Assembly: GCA_038251425.1 (NCBI GenBank)
Contig: JBBSBI010000265.1
Location: 1 to 6,375, forward strand
Length of the DNA stretch: 6,375 bases
Source of the DNA: JBBRRP01 sp038251425
GTDB lineage: Bacteria; Myxococcota_A; Polyangia; Polyangiales; Polyangiaceae
Direction: 5' to 3'
The translations under genes and the position numbers were made by a program. This document shows, piece after piece, positions 1-6,307 of the stretch. The notes under the pieces are model-generated. The model was given only the letters and a program-made list of their open reading frames with translations, was not told where the DNA came from and made no database searches. Position 1 is the first letter of the stretch. Every line of letters starts with the position of its first letter.

Positions 1-656
1 ACTGTCTGTGGAGCACGACTAACGGTACCTACAACGATCCGGATTTTTGGCCGAGGCAGGACCGTTGTCTGGACAACCTCGGCGCTGCGGTCGCTGGCTG
101 CTCAGAGGCTCCCTACGGATCTTGGGACGGCGGTCAGTGGATCATGATGCAGTACTTCGTCGACAATTGTGCGGGCCTCGCTACAATTAGTGATGAGTGC
201 GAGGCGAATGACATTGCCGTGATGCGTGTCAGCCGCGAGGCAGGTGGCTCGTTCCCAGGTGCTCAGGGGCTGGCCTATTGGAGCAAAGCTTCTCTCGACG
301 GCGTATCGAAGTACCACCGAGGCTATCCAAACTGCGGAGGAGGGGGCGATCCCGTTCCGGTGGCACCCAAGGTTTGTTTGCCCAGGACCCTCTATGGCGA
401 CAACGCTTTCACTCTTGGAACCGGGCTCTCGGTCGATGGTGATGGCTGGCCGCGTCGCTACAAATACAGCACCGACACCAGTGGCGGTCACAGCGGCGGA
501 CCGTCGTACTTCTCCTCCGGCGGAGGCCACTACGTATTCGGTACAAGCTCCACGGAGGATTGCGCGGGCTCCGCGTGCACGGTCTCACAGCCCAACACGA
601 TGCGCCCGCTGGACGCTTTCTTCTACAACTCTGCTCTCAGCTTCATGGGGCTCTGA
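1..656 (+). CDS. Secreted trypsin-like (S1 family) serine protease, 3' part
   Basis: This is the C-terminal 217 codons of a gene that begins before the window; the reading frame is open from base 3 to a TGA at 654-656. It encodes an S1/PA-clan serine endopeptidase. The catalytic Ser lies in GGHSGGP (Ser164 of the visible part), and the catalytic Asp is probably D70 in NDIAV. The first complete codon is Cys and is preceded by the bases 'ac'. This fits the canonical AAHC motif with the His codon (CAC) cut by the window edge, so the visible part would start right after the catalytic His; that is inference. About 70 residues separate His from Asp, longer than in trypsin. Ten cysteines, aromatics and Gly-rich loops suggest an exported, disulfide-bonded enzyme. 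GHSGGP replaces the usual GDSGGP, so the residue before Ser is His. Family assignment is firm; the substrate is unknown. Confidence 0.85.
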   Translation, partial: CLWSTTNGTYNDPDFWPRQDRCLDNLGAAVAGCSEAPYGSWDGGQWIMMQYFVDNCAGLATISDECEANDIAVMRVSREAGGSFPGAQGLAYWSKASLDGVSKYHRGYPNCGGGGDPVPVAPKVCLPRTLYGDNAFTLGTGLSVDGDGWPRRYKYSTDTSGGHSGGPSYFSSGGGHYVFGTSSTEDCAGSACTVSQPNTMRPLDAFFYNSALSFMGL

Positions 657-668
657 GTCTACGGCGAT

Positions 669-699
669 CTACTCCGGTCCGCTGGGTTGACCGGAGTAG
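669..699 (+). terminator. Perfect 11-bp hairpin after the protease gene
   Basis: Arms 669-679 and 689-699 (CTACTCCGGTC / GACCGGAGTAG) pair perfectly around a 9-base loop, starting 13 bases after the stop codon of the protease gene. No T-tract follows, so it is either a weak or factor-assisted terminator or an mRNA 3' stabilising hairpin. It separates the protease from the lipoprotein gene at 766, suggesting that the latter starts its own transcript or depends on read-through. Confidence 0.6.
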
Positions 700-765
700 C
701 CGTTCGCATCTTACAGGATATGGAGTTTTGCAGCAGGGCGGAGAACGTTATAATCAGGAAGCAGC

Positions 766-1737
766 ATGATGATAGTTCACCGACACCTGCTAGGCCCCCT
801 GGCCACGATTGTGATTTTGGCTGCTTGCGGAGGCAAGACCGTTAAAATTCCTCTCAACGGCTCCGCAGGGTCCAGAGGGCACGCGGGTGGCAGCGGCGGG
901 GGCGGGGGCTCGGCAGCCTTGGAGTGCGGAAGAGCCCAAGACTGCGCTTTAGGCAGTTCGTGCGTGTTTGGGTCATGCGTCGCAGACGCCAAGGAGTGTC
1001 GCCCTTCACGCGCTTTGTGTAAGGAGGCCCCACCGAGTTGCCCAATGGGGCAGGCCGCGTACTTGGTGGATGGCTGTTGGGCGGGTTGCACGCCATTGAG
1101 TTCGTGCGGATATCTCGAAGGTTGTGGGTTGTGTCTCGCCAACGGGCAGCTCTGCCTGGAATGGCAAGACGAGCTTGAACCCGTGTACCAATGTACTGAT
1201 CGCAAGGCAGACTGTGCGTCCCCGAAATGCAGCTGCCTAGGGCCAACAATTTGCGGTCCGCTCTCTTGTATCGACGTGAAAGATTCGACGGTCAGCTGCC
1301 TGCCCCTAGCGCGTCCGGAAGAGGGAAGCGGAGGCAGTTCGGGAAGCGACGTTGGGACCGGCGGAACGTCCGCTCCAGGGGGTTCAACGCCCGGCGCGAC
1401 CGGAACAGGGGGAGGCTCGACCGAGCCGCGTGACCAGCCCCGGCCTGAGCTCGTAAAGAAACCCGAAGAGGGCAGCTATCTCTATGGTCGGGGGACCAAC
1501 TGCGGCTCGTGCGGATGGGACAACTGCGATCCTGAAATCGTTCTCTGTCTTTCGGGCCAGGACTGCTCGCAGTGGAACGGCTGCTTGATATTTTGCGCCG
1601 GCTACCAGGGAGCGGAGCTCGATAAGTGTCAGCTCAGCTGCTTCTCTGGGGACGAGGCAATGAAGAATCAAGCGCTGTCAGCGCTTGCGTGCCTCGGTAG
1701 CAAGTGCTGCTCGCAATGTGGCGCGCCCTGCCTCTGA
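766..1737 (+). CDS. Cysteine-rich lipoprotein with two Cys-rich domains
   Basis: This is a 323-residue exported lipoprotein of unknown function. A basic start (HRH) and hydrophobic core lead to the lipobox LAAC, with Cys21 as the lipidation site. A Gly/Ser spacer (about 31-50) follows, then a first Cys-rich domain (C54-C178, 20 cysteines) that opens with a CxxxxxCxxxxxCxxxxC pattern common in myxobacterial surface proteins. A second Gly/Ser/Thr linker (about 187-219) leads to a C-terminal domain (C246-C322, 14 cysteines). The total is 35 cysteines, so the mature protein is probably heavily disulfide-bonded outside the cytoplasm. The start is supported by AGGA at 756-759, six bases before ATG 766; a second ATG follows at 769. 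The 3' end overlaps the next gene, an S1-protease lipoprotein, by 34 bases, so the two are probably cotranslated. A binding, scaffold or protease-partner role is possible but unproven. Confidence 0.85.
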   Translation: MMIVHRHLLGPLATIVILAACGGKTVKIPLNGSAGSRGHAGGSGGGGGSAALECGRAQDCALGSSCVFGSCVADAKECRPSRALCKEAPPSCPMGQAAYLVDGCWAGCTPLSSCGYLEGCGLCLANGQLCLEWQDELEPVYQCTDRKADCASPKCSCLGPTICGPLSCIDVKDSTVSCLPLARPEEGSGGSSGSDVGTGGTSAPGGSTPGATGTGGGSTEPRDQPRPELVKKPEEGSYLYGRGTNCGSCGWDNCDPEIVLCLSGQDCSQWNGCLIFCAGYQGAELDKCQLSCFSGDEAMKNQALSALACLGSKCCSQCGAPCL

Positions 1738-2783
1738 CAGGCCTTTCAGCCATTGCGTTCTCGCTAGTTGGCTGCCGCTCGCCCGATTCCCCACCTTCGG
1801 GGTCGTCGACCGCGTGCTTGGTTGCGGGCGGACCGAGCCCGAACCTGCTGCGACTCTCGGAACGAGAGGTCAACGCCAACGTTGCTCTCACCTTTGCTAA
1901 AGGTGCAGAGAAGGGCGTCTGCTCGGGAGTCGTGGTTGGTGCTTCGGCTGTCCTCACCGCGGCCCATTGTGTGACGTACGCCGATCCGGGGGAACTGAAA
2001 GTCATCGTTGGCGCGAGCCTGGCTTGTCCAATAGCTGCCTTGTCGGGGCGCGTCGCACGCGTGCACGACTCGCTAGACTTGGCGCTGGTTGACGTAAAGG
2101 AACTCCCCCAAGTGAGCGCCGTGCAAGCGTTGCCTTGGAGCCGTCATTTGCTGGGACCTGACTCGGTCGGCCACCTGGTGCAGCTGGCGGGGTACGGCAG
2201 CGACGTCTGGAGCCCGCCGAACGAACGACGATTCATCGCCGAAGCAATCAAAGCGGTGAGTCAGGATCATATTGAAGTCGATGGGCTCGGTCGCTCAGGT
2301 ACTTGCTTGGGCGATTCCGGTGGCGCCATGTTGGCGCGCGACGAGAGCGGGGCCCCAGTCGTTTTGGGCGTGCTGAGCGAAGGTCCCGACAGCTGCGTCG
2401 GGGCGGACTTCTATGTCCGGCTCGACATCGTGGACGAATGGCTGTCGCCCCAGGTGTCGCGCCCAATCGGGTCCCGGGATTGTGGCGGTGTCGACGCGGC
2501 GGGCGCGTGTTTCAACGGTCGCGCGGTGCGCTGCGTCGCAGGCGTGCTCGATGCAGAAACCTGTGAAGCGAATCAGTTCTGCGCTTGGACGCGCGCTGAA
2601 CGTTACGGTTGCTCGAGCGCCGCGGAGACCGCGTGTGGCACTCTCGACCAGCTGGGCGAATGTCGCGGTTCGCTTGCCCGCCGCTGCGACTACGGCGCGC
2701 TCGTCGAGGACGATTGTCAGTCGACGGGAACGATCTGCGCCCGTTCTTCGATCAGTGGTAGCGCTGAATGCACTGAACCTTGA
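1704..2783 (+). CDS. S1-family serine protease lipoprotein with two C-terminal six-Cys modules
   Basis: This is a 359-residue secreted trypsin-like protease. The signal sequence ends in SLVGC, with Cys24 the likely lipidation site. The S1 domain runs from about residue 58 to 248. Its triad is His88 in LTAAHC, Asp125 in LDLAL and Ser205 in CLGDSGGA, all intact, so the enzyme should be active. Behind it lie two tandem modules, C260-C303 and C311-C356, each with six cysteines at matching spacing and the shared pattern CGxxDxxGxC...RC..G.L....C. These may bind a surface or substrate. The track start is GTG 1704; ATG 1716 (MWRALPL...) gives an equally good signal peptide. Neither has a convincing Shine-Dalgarno sequence: GGTAG at 1696-1700 is only three bases from the GTG. 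The start lies inside the end of the Cys-rich lipoprotein gene, which points to translational coupling. S1 assignment is firm; the substrate is unknown. Confidence 0.92.
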   Translation: MLLAMWRALPLTGLSAIAFSLVGCRSPDSPPSGSSTACLVAGGPSPNLLRLSEREVNANVALTFAKGAEKGVCSGVVVGASAVLTAAHCVTYADPGELKVIVGASLACPIAALSGRVARVHDSLDLALVDVKELPQVSAVQALPWSRHLLGPDSVGHLVQLAGYGSDVWSPPNERRFIAEAIKAVSQDHIEVDGLGRSGTCLGDSGGAMLARDESGAPVVLGVLSEGPDSCVGADFYVRLDIVDEWLSPQVSRPIGSRDCGGVDAAGACFNGRAVRCVAGVLDAETCEANQFCAWTRAERYGCSSAAETACGTLDQLGECRGSLARRCDYGALVEDDCQSTGTICARSSISGSAECTEP

Positions 2784-2815
2784 TGCTAACTCAGACTTTC
2801 CGACGGATCGCCGAC

Positions 2816-2844
2816 TTGGCGGGTTGGGTCAGCCGGACTACACT
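2816..2844 (+). promoter_or_regulatory. Possible sigma70-type promoter before the lipoprotein remnant
   Basis: TTGGCG (2816-2821) and TACACT (2839-2844) each match 4 of 6 bases of the sigma70 consensus and are spaced by 17 bases. A start of transcription near 2851 would leave a leader of only about 8 bases before ATG 2859, where no ribosome binding site is seen, so any translation would be nearly leaderless. This is a pattern match only, and the gene behind it appears dead. Confidence 0.25.
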
Positions 2845-2858
2845 TCTCTCCACGATTC

Positions 2859-3097
2859 ATGATGGACTTCTCGTTGAATATTCGGAGTGTGCGGGCGTTT
2901 CTGACGCTGGCGCTTGCCCTCTCTCAGGCAGCATGCGGGTCGGTAGCTCACGAAGCGGCAGCTGTTCCAACGGGTGGAGGTGGATCATCAGCATCGGGGG
3001 GCCAAACTAGGTGCTTGCACGCCCGGCGCAGCCTGCACAACGGAAGCAACCGGCGGGGGGGGCCAGCACTCCGTCCCGGTGGTTCAGCCAGCGTCGT
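2859..3097 (+). pseudogene. N-terminal remnant of a lipoprotein gene, frameshifted and cut by a repeat
   Basis: ATG 2859 opens a typical lipoprotein start: a basic n-region, a hydrophobic core (FLTLALALSQ), the lipobox QAAC and then a Gly/Ser-rich spacer (GGGGSSASGG). From about 3001 this frame turns Arg-rich and unlike a secreted protein. The next frame over reads KLGACTPGAACTTEATGGGG, which is in the style of myxobacterial lipoproteins. The switch falls at a run of six G (2996-3001), so one extra G explains it. A second run of eight G lies at 3055-3062. The restored frame stops at TGA 3097-3099, at the edge of repeat copy A. The formal open frame from 2859 runs to 3164, but its second half looks like out-of-frame sequence. 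A homopolymer sequencing error would remove the frameshift but not the interruption by the repeat. Confidence 0.55.
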
Positions 3098-3169
3098 GAG
3101 CACAAGACATTCGAAGTGCGAAATCAGTCGGAAGGAGGAGCATAGGCAAGAGCAGGCCACCTAGCCGAC
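3098..3169 (+). repeat. 72-bp direct repeat, copy A
   Basis: This stretch matches 6236-6307 over 72 bases without gaps, 64 of 72 identical, in the same orientation. Seven of the eight differences are transitions. Similarity stops abruptly on the left; on the right only scattered matches follow. The copy sits between the N-terminal lipoprotein remnant and the C-terminal remnant that follows. AGCAC occurs at 3099-3103 and again at 3170-3174, and could be a 5-base target duplication if the mobile part begins at 3104. No terminal inverted repeats are seen. Confidence 0.85.
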
Positions 3170-3341
3170 AGCACCTATTGAGTTGAACACCATCACCACG
3201 GATCGCTGGGTTCCCCTCGAACAGCAGGTCGTCACACCAGGCACCGCCGAATCAGTCCTCCTGAAGTTGGCGCTGGCGATGCCTCCTCCGCAGACAGCCT
3301 TGGTCGCTCGCTTCGACAACGTTTTGTTGATGATACATTAG
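3165..3341 (+). pseudogene. Probable C-terminal remnant of the disrupted lipoprotein (beta-sandwich end)
   Basis: The frame beginning at 3165, right after an in-frame TAG (3162-3164), stays open for 58 codons to TAG 3339-3341. It has mostly G or C at third positions in its first two thirds. It reads like the last strands of a carbohydrate-binding-type beta-sandwich: RWVPLEQQVVTP, then a hydrophobic alternating stretch (SVLLKLALA), then ARFDNVLL close to the stop. The W..L...P..A.S..L...FDNV.L pattern is what suggests this; I could not run a search. There is no plausible start codon with a ribosome binding site. I take it as the 3' end of the gene whose 5' end is at 2859, with the middle lost. 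It could instead be chance open sequence. Confidence 0.4.
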
Positions 3342-3511
3342 GCCCACGCGCTCGGGTTGATTCGCGTTAGACAAAGCGCAGCTACACCACCGATGCGCTT
3401 CAATCGCGCGGCTGATCGAGACAGGGACTGTTTCAAAGATGCCCGAGACATGTCACCCGCGCTGGCGCCGATATCGATTATCCCGTTTGCCCACAAGGAG
3501 CGAAAGCTATC
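3342..3511 (+). other. Intergenic leader of the PhoX-like gene
   Basis: No gene is seen here. The stretch holds two 8-base palindromes, GACATGTC (3447-3454) and CGATATCG (3469-3476), and AAGGAG at 3495-3500, the ribosome binding site of the gene at 3512, with a longish 11-base spacing. The palindromes could be operator half-sites but are short enough to be chance. No convincing -35/-10 pair or Pho box was found. Confidence 0.35.
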
Positions 3512-5272
3512 ATGAGAAACATTTTATTCGGATCATTGACTGTCGCCATCGCGACAGGCCTCACATCATTCGGTTGCAGTTCGGAAGCGACTCCGAGCGG
3601 CAGCGAAACATCCAACTCGGGCGAGCTCAGCATTGCCCTCACCAACGTTCCGTCTGACGCGGCCTGTCTCCGCGTATCGGTGCAGGGCTCACGTTCAGCC
3701 ACCGGCCTTTTTGACATCGCTCCTGGCACCAGCAGCGCTGCATTCAGCATGGCTCGCTTGCCCGTCGGCATCGCAAGCGTTTCGGCTGAAGCCTACGGCG
3801 CCGCGTGTTCCAAGATCGGTGGCGCTGAGCCGCTCTTTGTAACGGAAGCTCCAGTGAGCGTTCGCATCGATTCAAAGGAAATCGCTCAGGTATTGTTGAA
3901 GCTCATCCGCAATGGACGGCTGTCGGTCGGCGTGGACTTTGAAAAAGGCCCTACACCCTATCTCCTTCCTACCTCGACCGGCGTCGTCATCAAGGATTTG
4001 TTGACCGTTGGTGATTCTGTGGGTGGCTACAAAATGGCGGGCATCCCGGACGGCATGGGCCAATTCGACAACGGCGACGGCACGTTCACGCTGCTCATGA
4101 ACCAGGAGCTCACGAGTTCTGTTGGCGTGACGCGCGCTCACGGTGCCAAAGGTGCGTTCGTGTCCAAGTGGACGATTCGTAAGAGCGATCTGACGGTGCT
4201 GAAGGGTGAGGATCTGATCAAAAACGTGGTCGTGTGGGATAGCGCCCTTCCCGGTTATAAGCCCGCACCCGCACCGGTGGCGTTCAGCCGTTTCTGTTCA
4301 GCGGATTTGCCAGCGGTCAGTGCATTCTGGGATGCCACGAGCAGCACTGGTTTCAATGGCCGCCTCTACATGAACGGTGAAGAGGTTGGGGCCGAAGGGC
4401 GCGCGTTCGCACACGGTATGGACGGCACGAGTTGGGAGCTTCCGCGACTCGGCAAACTTAGCTTTGAAAACTCTGTTGCTTCTGCTGCTTCCGGGCTCAA
4501 GACCGTTGTTGTGTCAATGGATGATGGCACCGGTGGTCAGGTCTACGTGTACGTCGGGAACAAGACGAACGTTGGCGCACCGCACGAAAAAGCCGGCCTC
4601 ACCAACGGCTCGCTGTTCGGAATTAAGGTAACGGGCGTTGCCGCCGAAGATGCCGCTACAGGTATCCCAGGGGTTGCACCGTTCACCCTCGCGAACCTGG
4701 GCAACGTCGAGAACAAGACCGGCGCTGCGCTCGATACCGAGAGCGTCGCCGCTGGCATGACGACCTTCAATCGCCCCGAAGATGGAGCGTGGGATCCTTC
4801 AAGCCCGAATGACTTCTACTTCGTTACCACGGCGTCATTCACCGGCTCAAGTCGCCTCTGGCGTCTGCGTTTTGCGGACGTGAAGAGCCCCGAGCTTGGC
4901 GGTACCGTGGAAATGATGCTGGATGGTACCGAGGGTCAGAAGATGATGGATAACATCACCATCGACAAATTCGGCCACATCTACATCCTTGAGGATGTGG
5001 GCAGCCAAGACCACCTCGGTCGGGTTGGTCGTTACGACATCGTCGGAGATAAGCTGACGTTCATCGCGCAGCACGATCCCGCGAAGTTTGCTCCCGGCGG
5101 CGCAGAGTTCCTCACGCGTGATGAAGAAGCCTCTGGCGTCATTGATGCGTCAGATATTTTGGGCCAAGGTTGGTTCCTAGTCGACGTGCAGGCCCACTAC
5201 GCCACCAATGACGTCGAGACCGTTGAAGGCGGCCAGCTTCTGGCCTTCTTCGACCCCGCCTCCAAGCCGTAA
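3512..5272 (+). CDS. PhoX/DUF839-family lipoprotein (alkaline phosphatase-like)
   Basis: This is a 586-residue exported protein. The signal sequence ends in TSFGC, with Cys22 the probable lipidation site. Residues about 37-145 form a separate N-terminal domain with two cysteines (C52, C99), ending in NGRLSVGVDFE; similar leading domains occur in myxobacterial lipoproteins. From about 147 on it resembles the PhoX/DUF839 beta-propeller family: MNQEL (196-200), FCSADLP (261-267), MNGEEVG (287-293), RPEDGAWDP (421-429), DNITIDKFGHIYILED (480-495), EASGVIDASDILG (539-551) and DVQAHY (558-563). In PhoX enzymes, Cys and acidic residues in such motifs hold calcium and iron for phosphomonoester hydrolysis. 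The acidic motifs are present, but the classic PhoX wording is altered (NQEL rather than NHE), so phosphatase activity is likely but not assured. It appears to be a single-gene unit with AAGGAG 11 bases before ATG and its own terminator. It faces the kinase-tail gene. Confidence 0.85.
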   Translation: MRNILFGSLTVAIATGLTSFGCSSEATPSGSETSNSGELSIALTNVPSDAACLRVSVQGSRSATGLFDIAPGTSSAAFSMARLPVGIASVSAEAYGAACSKIGGAEPLFVTEAPVSVRIDSKEIAQVLLKLIRNGRLSVGVDFEKGPTPYLLPTSTGVVIKDLLTVGDSVGGYKMAGIPDGMGQFDNGDGTFTLLMNQELTSSVGVTRAHGAKGAFVSKWTIRKSDLTVLKGEDLIKNVVVWDSALPGYKPAPAPVAFSRFCSADLPAVSAFWDATSSTGFNGRLYMNGEEVGAEGRAFAHGMDGTSWELPRLGKLSFENSVASAASGLKTVVVSMDDGTGGQVYVYVGNKTNVGAPHEKAGLTNGSLFGIKVTGVAAEDAATGIPGVAPFTLANLGNVENKTGAALDTESVAAGMTTFNRPEDGAWDPSSPNDFYFVTTASFTGSSRLWRLRFADVKSPELGGTVEMMLDGTEGQKMMDNITIDKFGHIYILEDVGSQDHLGRVGRYDIVGDKLTFIAQHDPAKFAPGGAEFLTRDEEASGVIDASDILGQGWFLVDVQAHYATNDVETVEGGQLLAFFDPASKP

Positions 5273-5305
5273 ATCCCGCCCTTCTCAACGAAGGCGAATC
5301 AACAG

Positions 5306-5345
5306 CGACGGGAACTGACGAACCAGTTCCCGTCGTTTTCTTTTT
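5306..5345 (+). terminator. Rho-independent terminator after the PhoX-like gene
   Basis: A perfect 12-bp GC-rich stem (5306-5317 with 5324-5335) with a 6-base loop is followed directly by a T-rich tract TTTTCTTTTT (5336-5345). It lies 33 bases after the stop codon. In the minus direction no T-tract follows, so it serves the plus-strand gene and leaves the converging minus-strand gene without an obvious terminator of its own. Confidence 0.93.
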
Positions 5346-5378
5346 GCCCCCTGGACAATCGGTCCCTAAACAATCAGC

Positions 5379-6248
5379 TCACTGCCACCATTTCTCGTCG
5401 AACAGTCCCTCCCGACGCGTCGAGGCTTTGGCTGGCTTCGCAGACTCAGCCGGTGCTTCGGGCTTCGGTGCAGCTGCAGGCTTAGCGTCGGCCGCTACCT
5501 CCTCGGGAACGGAAGCGGTGGTTGCAGAATCCTTTTTGGGGCGCTTCGGCTGTGCCGCACGCCGGGCGCGTGCTGGAGGCGAAAGAGCTGGCGCCGGGAC
5601 ACTCACCGTTGGGGCCGCCTGGGCAATCGGGGCCGCAACTGCCAGATTCGGCACCGCTGGATTCGGCATCGCGGCCGCCGCATTTGGCACCGGAGCGCTG
5701 GGGAGGACTGTTGATGCCGAGGCGACGGGAACGGACGTCGCGACACTCACAGGTTGCACGATCCTTGGGGTGGCGGTGTTTTTATTGGTTTCTGAGTTAA
5801 CCACCGGTGCTGGCTCGGGTTTGTTAAAGAGGCGTTCACCCGCCAATGCTGCCAGGCCAAGAGCGATCACTCCGAGCATGATGTTGGTCACCCCCGTCCC
5901 GGATGCCTTGCTGTGTGGCGTTGCAGGTGCAGGATTGGCCGGTTGCGCCGAGGCGCTCTCGCGACGTGCTGGGGTCCTTGAAGGCGGCGTTGCTGCCGGG
6001 ATGGCCTTTGGGGCTGAAATCACGGGCGTTTTCTCAAAGCCCGCGGGGAGCGGGGGCGGCAGCGTCCGCGGCGCTGCTCGGACTTCCGGCGTGGGTTCGG
6101 AGGGGGCCGGCAACATGCTGTCTGAATCACGCCAGGTATCCGAAGGGGCGGCTGCAGCTTGAGCAACAGACAGCACTTCGAGGTTTGCTATCGCGCGCAA
6201 GGCGTCCGCGAGCTCACTGGCAGTGGCAAAACGCAGAGCATAAGACAT
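5379..6248 (-). CDS. Tail of a Ser/Thr protein kinase lacking the kinase domain (membrane-anchored, Pro/Ala-rich)
   Basis: Read from ATG 6248, this gives 289 residues. The first 20 (ALRFATASELADALRAI) look like the last helix of a Pkinase domain, where kinases read R(F/Y)xTAxELxxAL. No ATP-binding loop, HRD or DFG motif is present. A Pro/Ala-rich linker (about 35-118), one membrane span (about 120-137, NIMLGVIALGLAALAG) and an Ala/Pro/Val-rich outer tail follow, with a basic patch (RARRAAQPKRPKK) and an end in GLFDEKWWQ. This order is that of myxobacterial membrane kinases without their catalytic part. The first four codons lie in repeat copy B, so the break coincides with it. The frame stays open upstream to 6332 with a Leu-rich stretch (TTG 6287 is an alternative start), but no ribosome binding site is seen for either. 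It is likely a truncated pseudogene; expression of a membrane stub is possible. Confidence 0.6.
   Translation of the reverse strand: MSYALRFATASELADALRAIANLEVLSVAQAAAAPSDTWRDSDSMLPAPSEPTPEVRAAPRTLPPPLPAGFEKTPVISAPKAIPAATPPSRTPARRESASAQPANPAPATPHSKASGTGVTNIMLGVIALGLAALAGERLFNKPEPAPVVNSETNKNTATPRIVQPVSVATSVPVASASTVLPSAPVPNAAAAMPNPAVPNLAVAAPIAQAAPTVSVPAPALSPPARARRAAQPKRPKKDSATTASVPEEVAADAKPAAAPKPEAPAESAKPAKASTRREGLFDEKWWQ
5646..5690. repeat. Short imperfect repeats in the Pro/Ala tail
   Basis: Three copies of ATTCGGCAC-like 9-mers start at 5646, 5661 and 5682, encoding (on the minus strand) repeated V/M-P-N units in PNAAAAMPNPAVPN. They are minor low-complexity repeats in the outer tail of the kinase remnant and probably reflect slippage in a tail under little constraint. 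Confidence 0.5.
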
Positions 6249-6307
6249 TCGAAGTGCAAAATTGATCGGAAGGAGGAGCAGAAGCAAGAGCAGGCCACTT
6301 AGCCGAC
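6236..6307 (+). repeat. 72-bp direct repeat, copy B
   Basis: This is the second copy of the repeat at 3098-3169, 64 of 72 bases identical, 3138 bases away in the same orientation. Its left edge falls exactly where kinase-like coding (minus strand, ALRF...) begins, so it marks the break point of the kinase gene. Read on the minus strand in the kinase frame, it would encode a Leu-rich hydrophobic stretch. Six of the seven codons that differ between the copies change the amino acid, so it does not look conserved as protein in that frame. In the opposite strand one frame has a stop in copy B only. Confidence 0.85.

Noticed and set aside
749..754. Perfect TATAAT just before the Cys-rich lipoprotein gene
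   Set aside because: It has no -35 match better than 3 of 6 at a workable spacing, and it would place the transcript start at about 761, inside the ribosome binding site; probably chance, unless the mRNA is nearly leaderless.
2780..3010. Open frame overlapping the protease stop and the lipoprotein start
   Set aside because: No signal peptide or recognisable motif; it competes with the clear lipobox-bearing frame from 2859.
2948..3160. 70-codon minus-strand frame through repeat copy A
   Set aside because: It uses a different frame from the Leu-rich reading shared with copy B and runs antisense to the lipoprotein remnant without any motif.
3182..3188. GTTGAAC, matching the integron attC core GTTRRRY
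   Set aside because: No matching RYYYAAC partner with a foldable attC structure was found nearby, and no integrase is present; such a 7-mer is expected several times by chance.
3447..3476. Possible Pho box before the PhoX-like gene
   Set aside because: TGTCAC appears once, but no second copy occurs at the 11-base period a Pho box needs.
5344..6162. 272-codon open frame on the plus strand opposite the kinase tail
   Set aside because: Long Gly/Ala-rich antisense frame caused by the biased composition of the Pro/Ala-rich gene; the minus frame has the kinase helix, membrane span and tail order.
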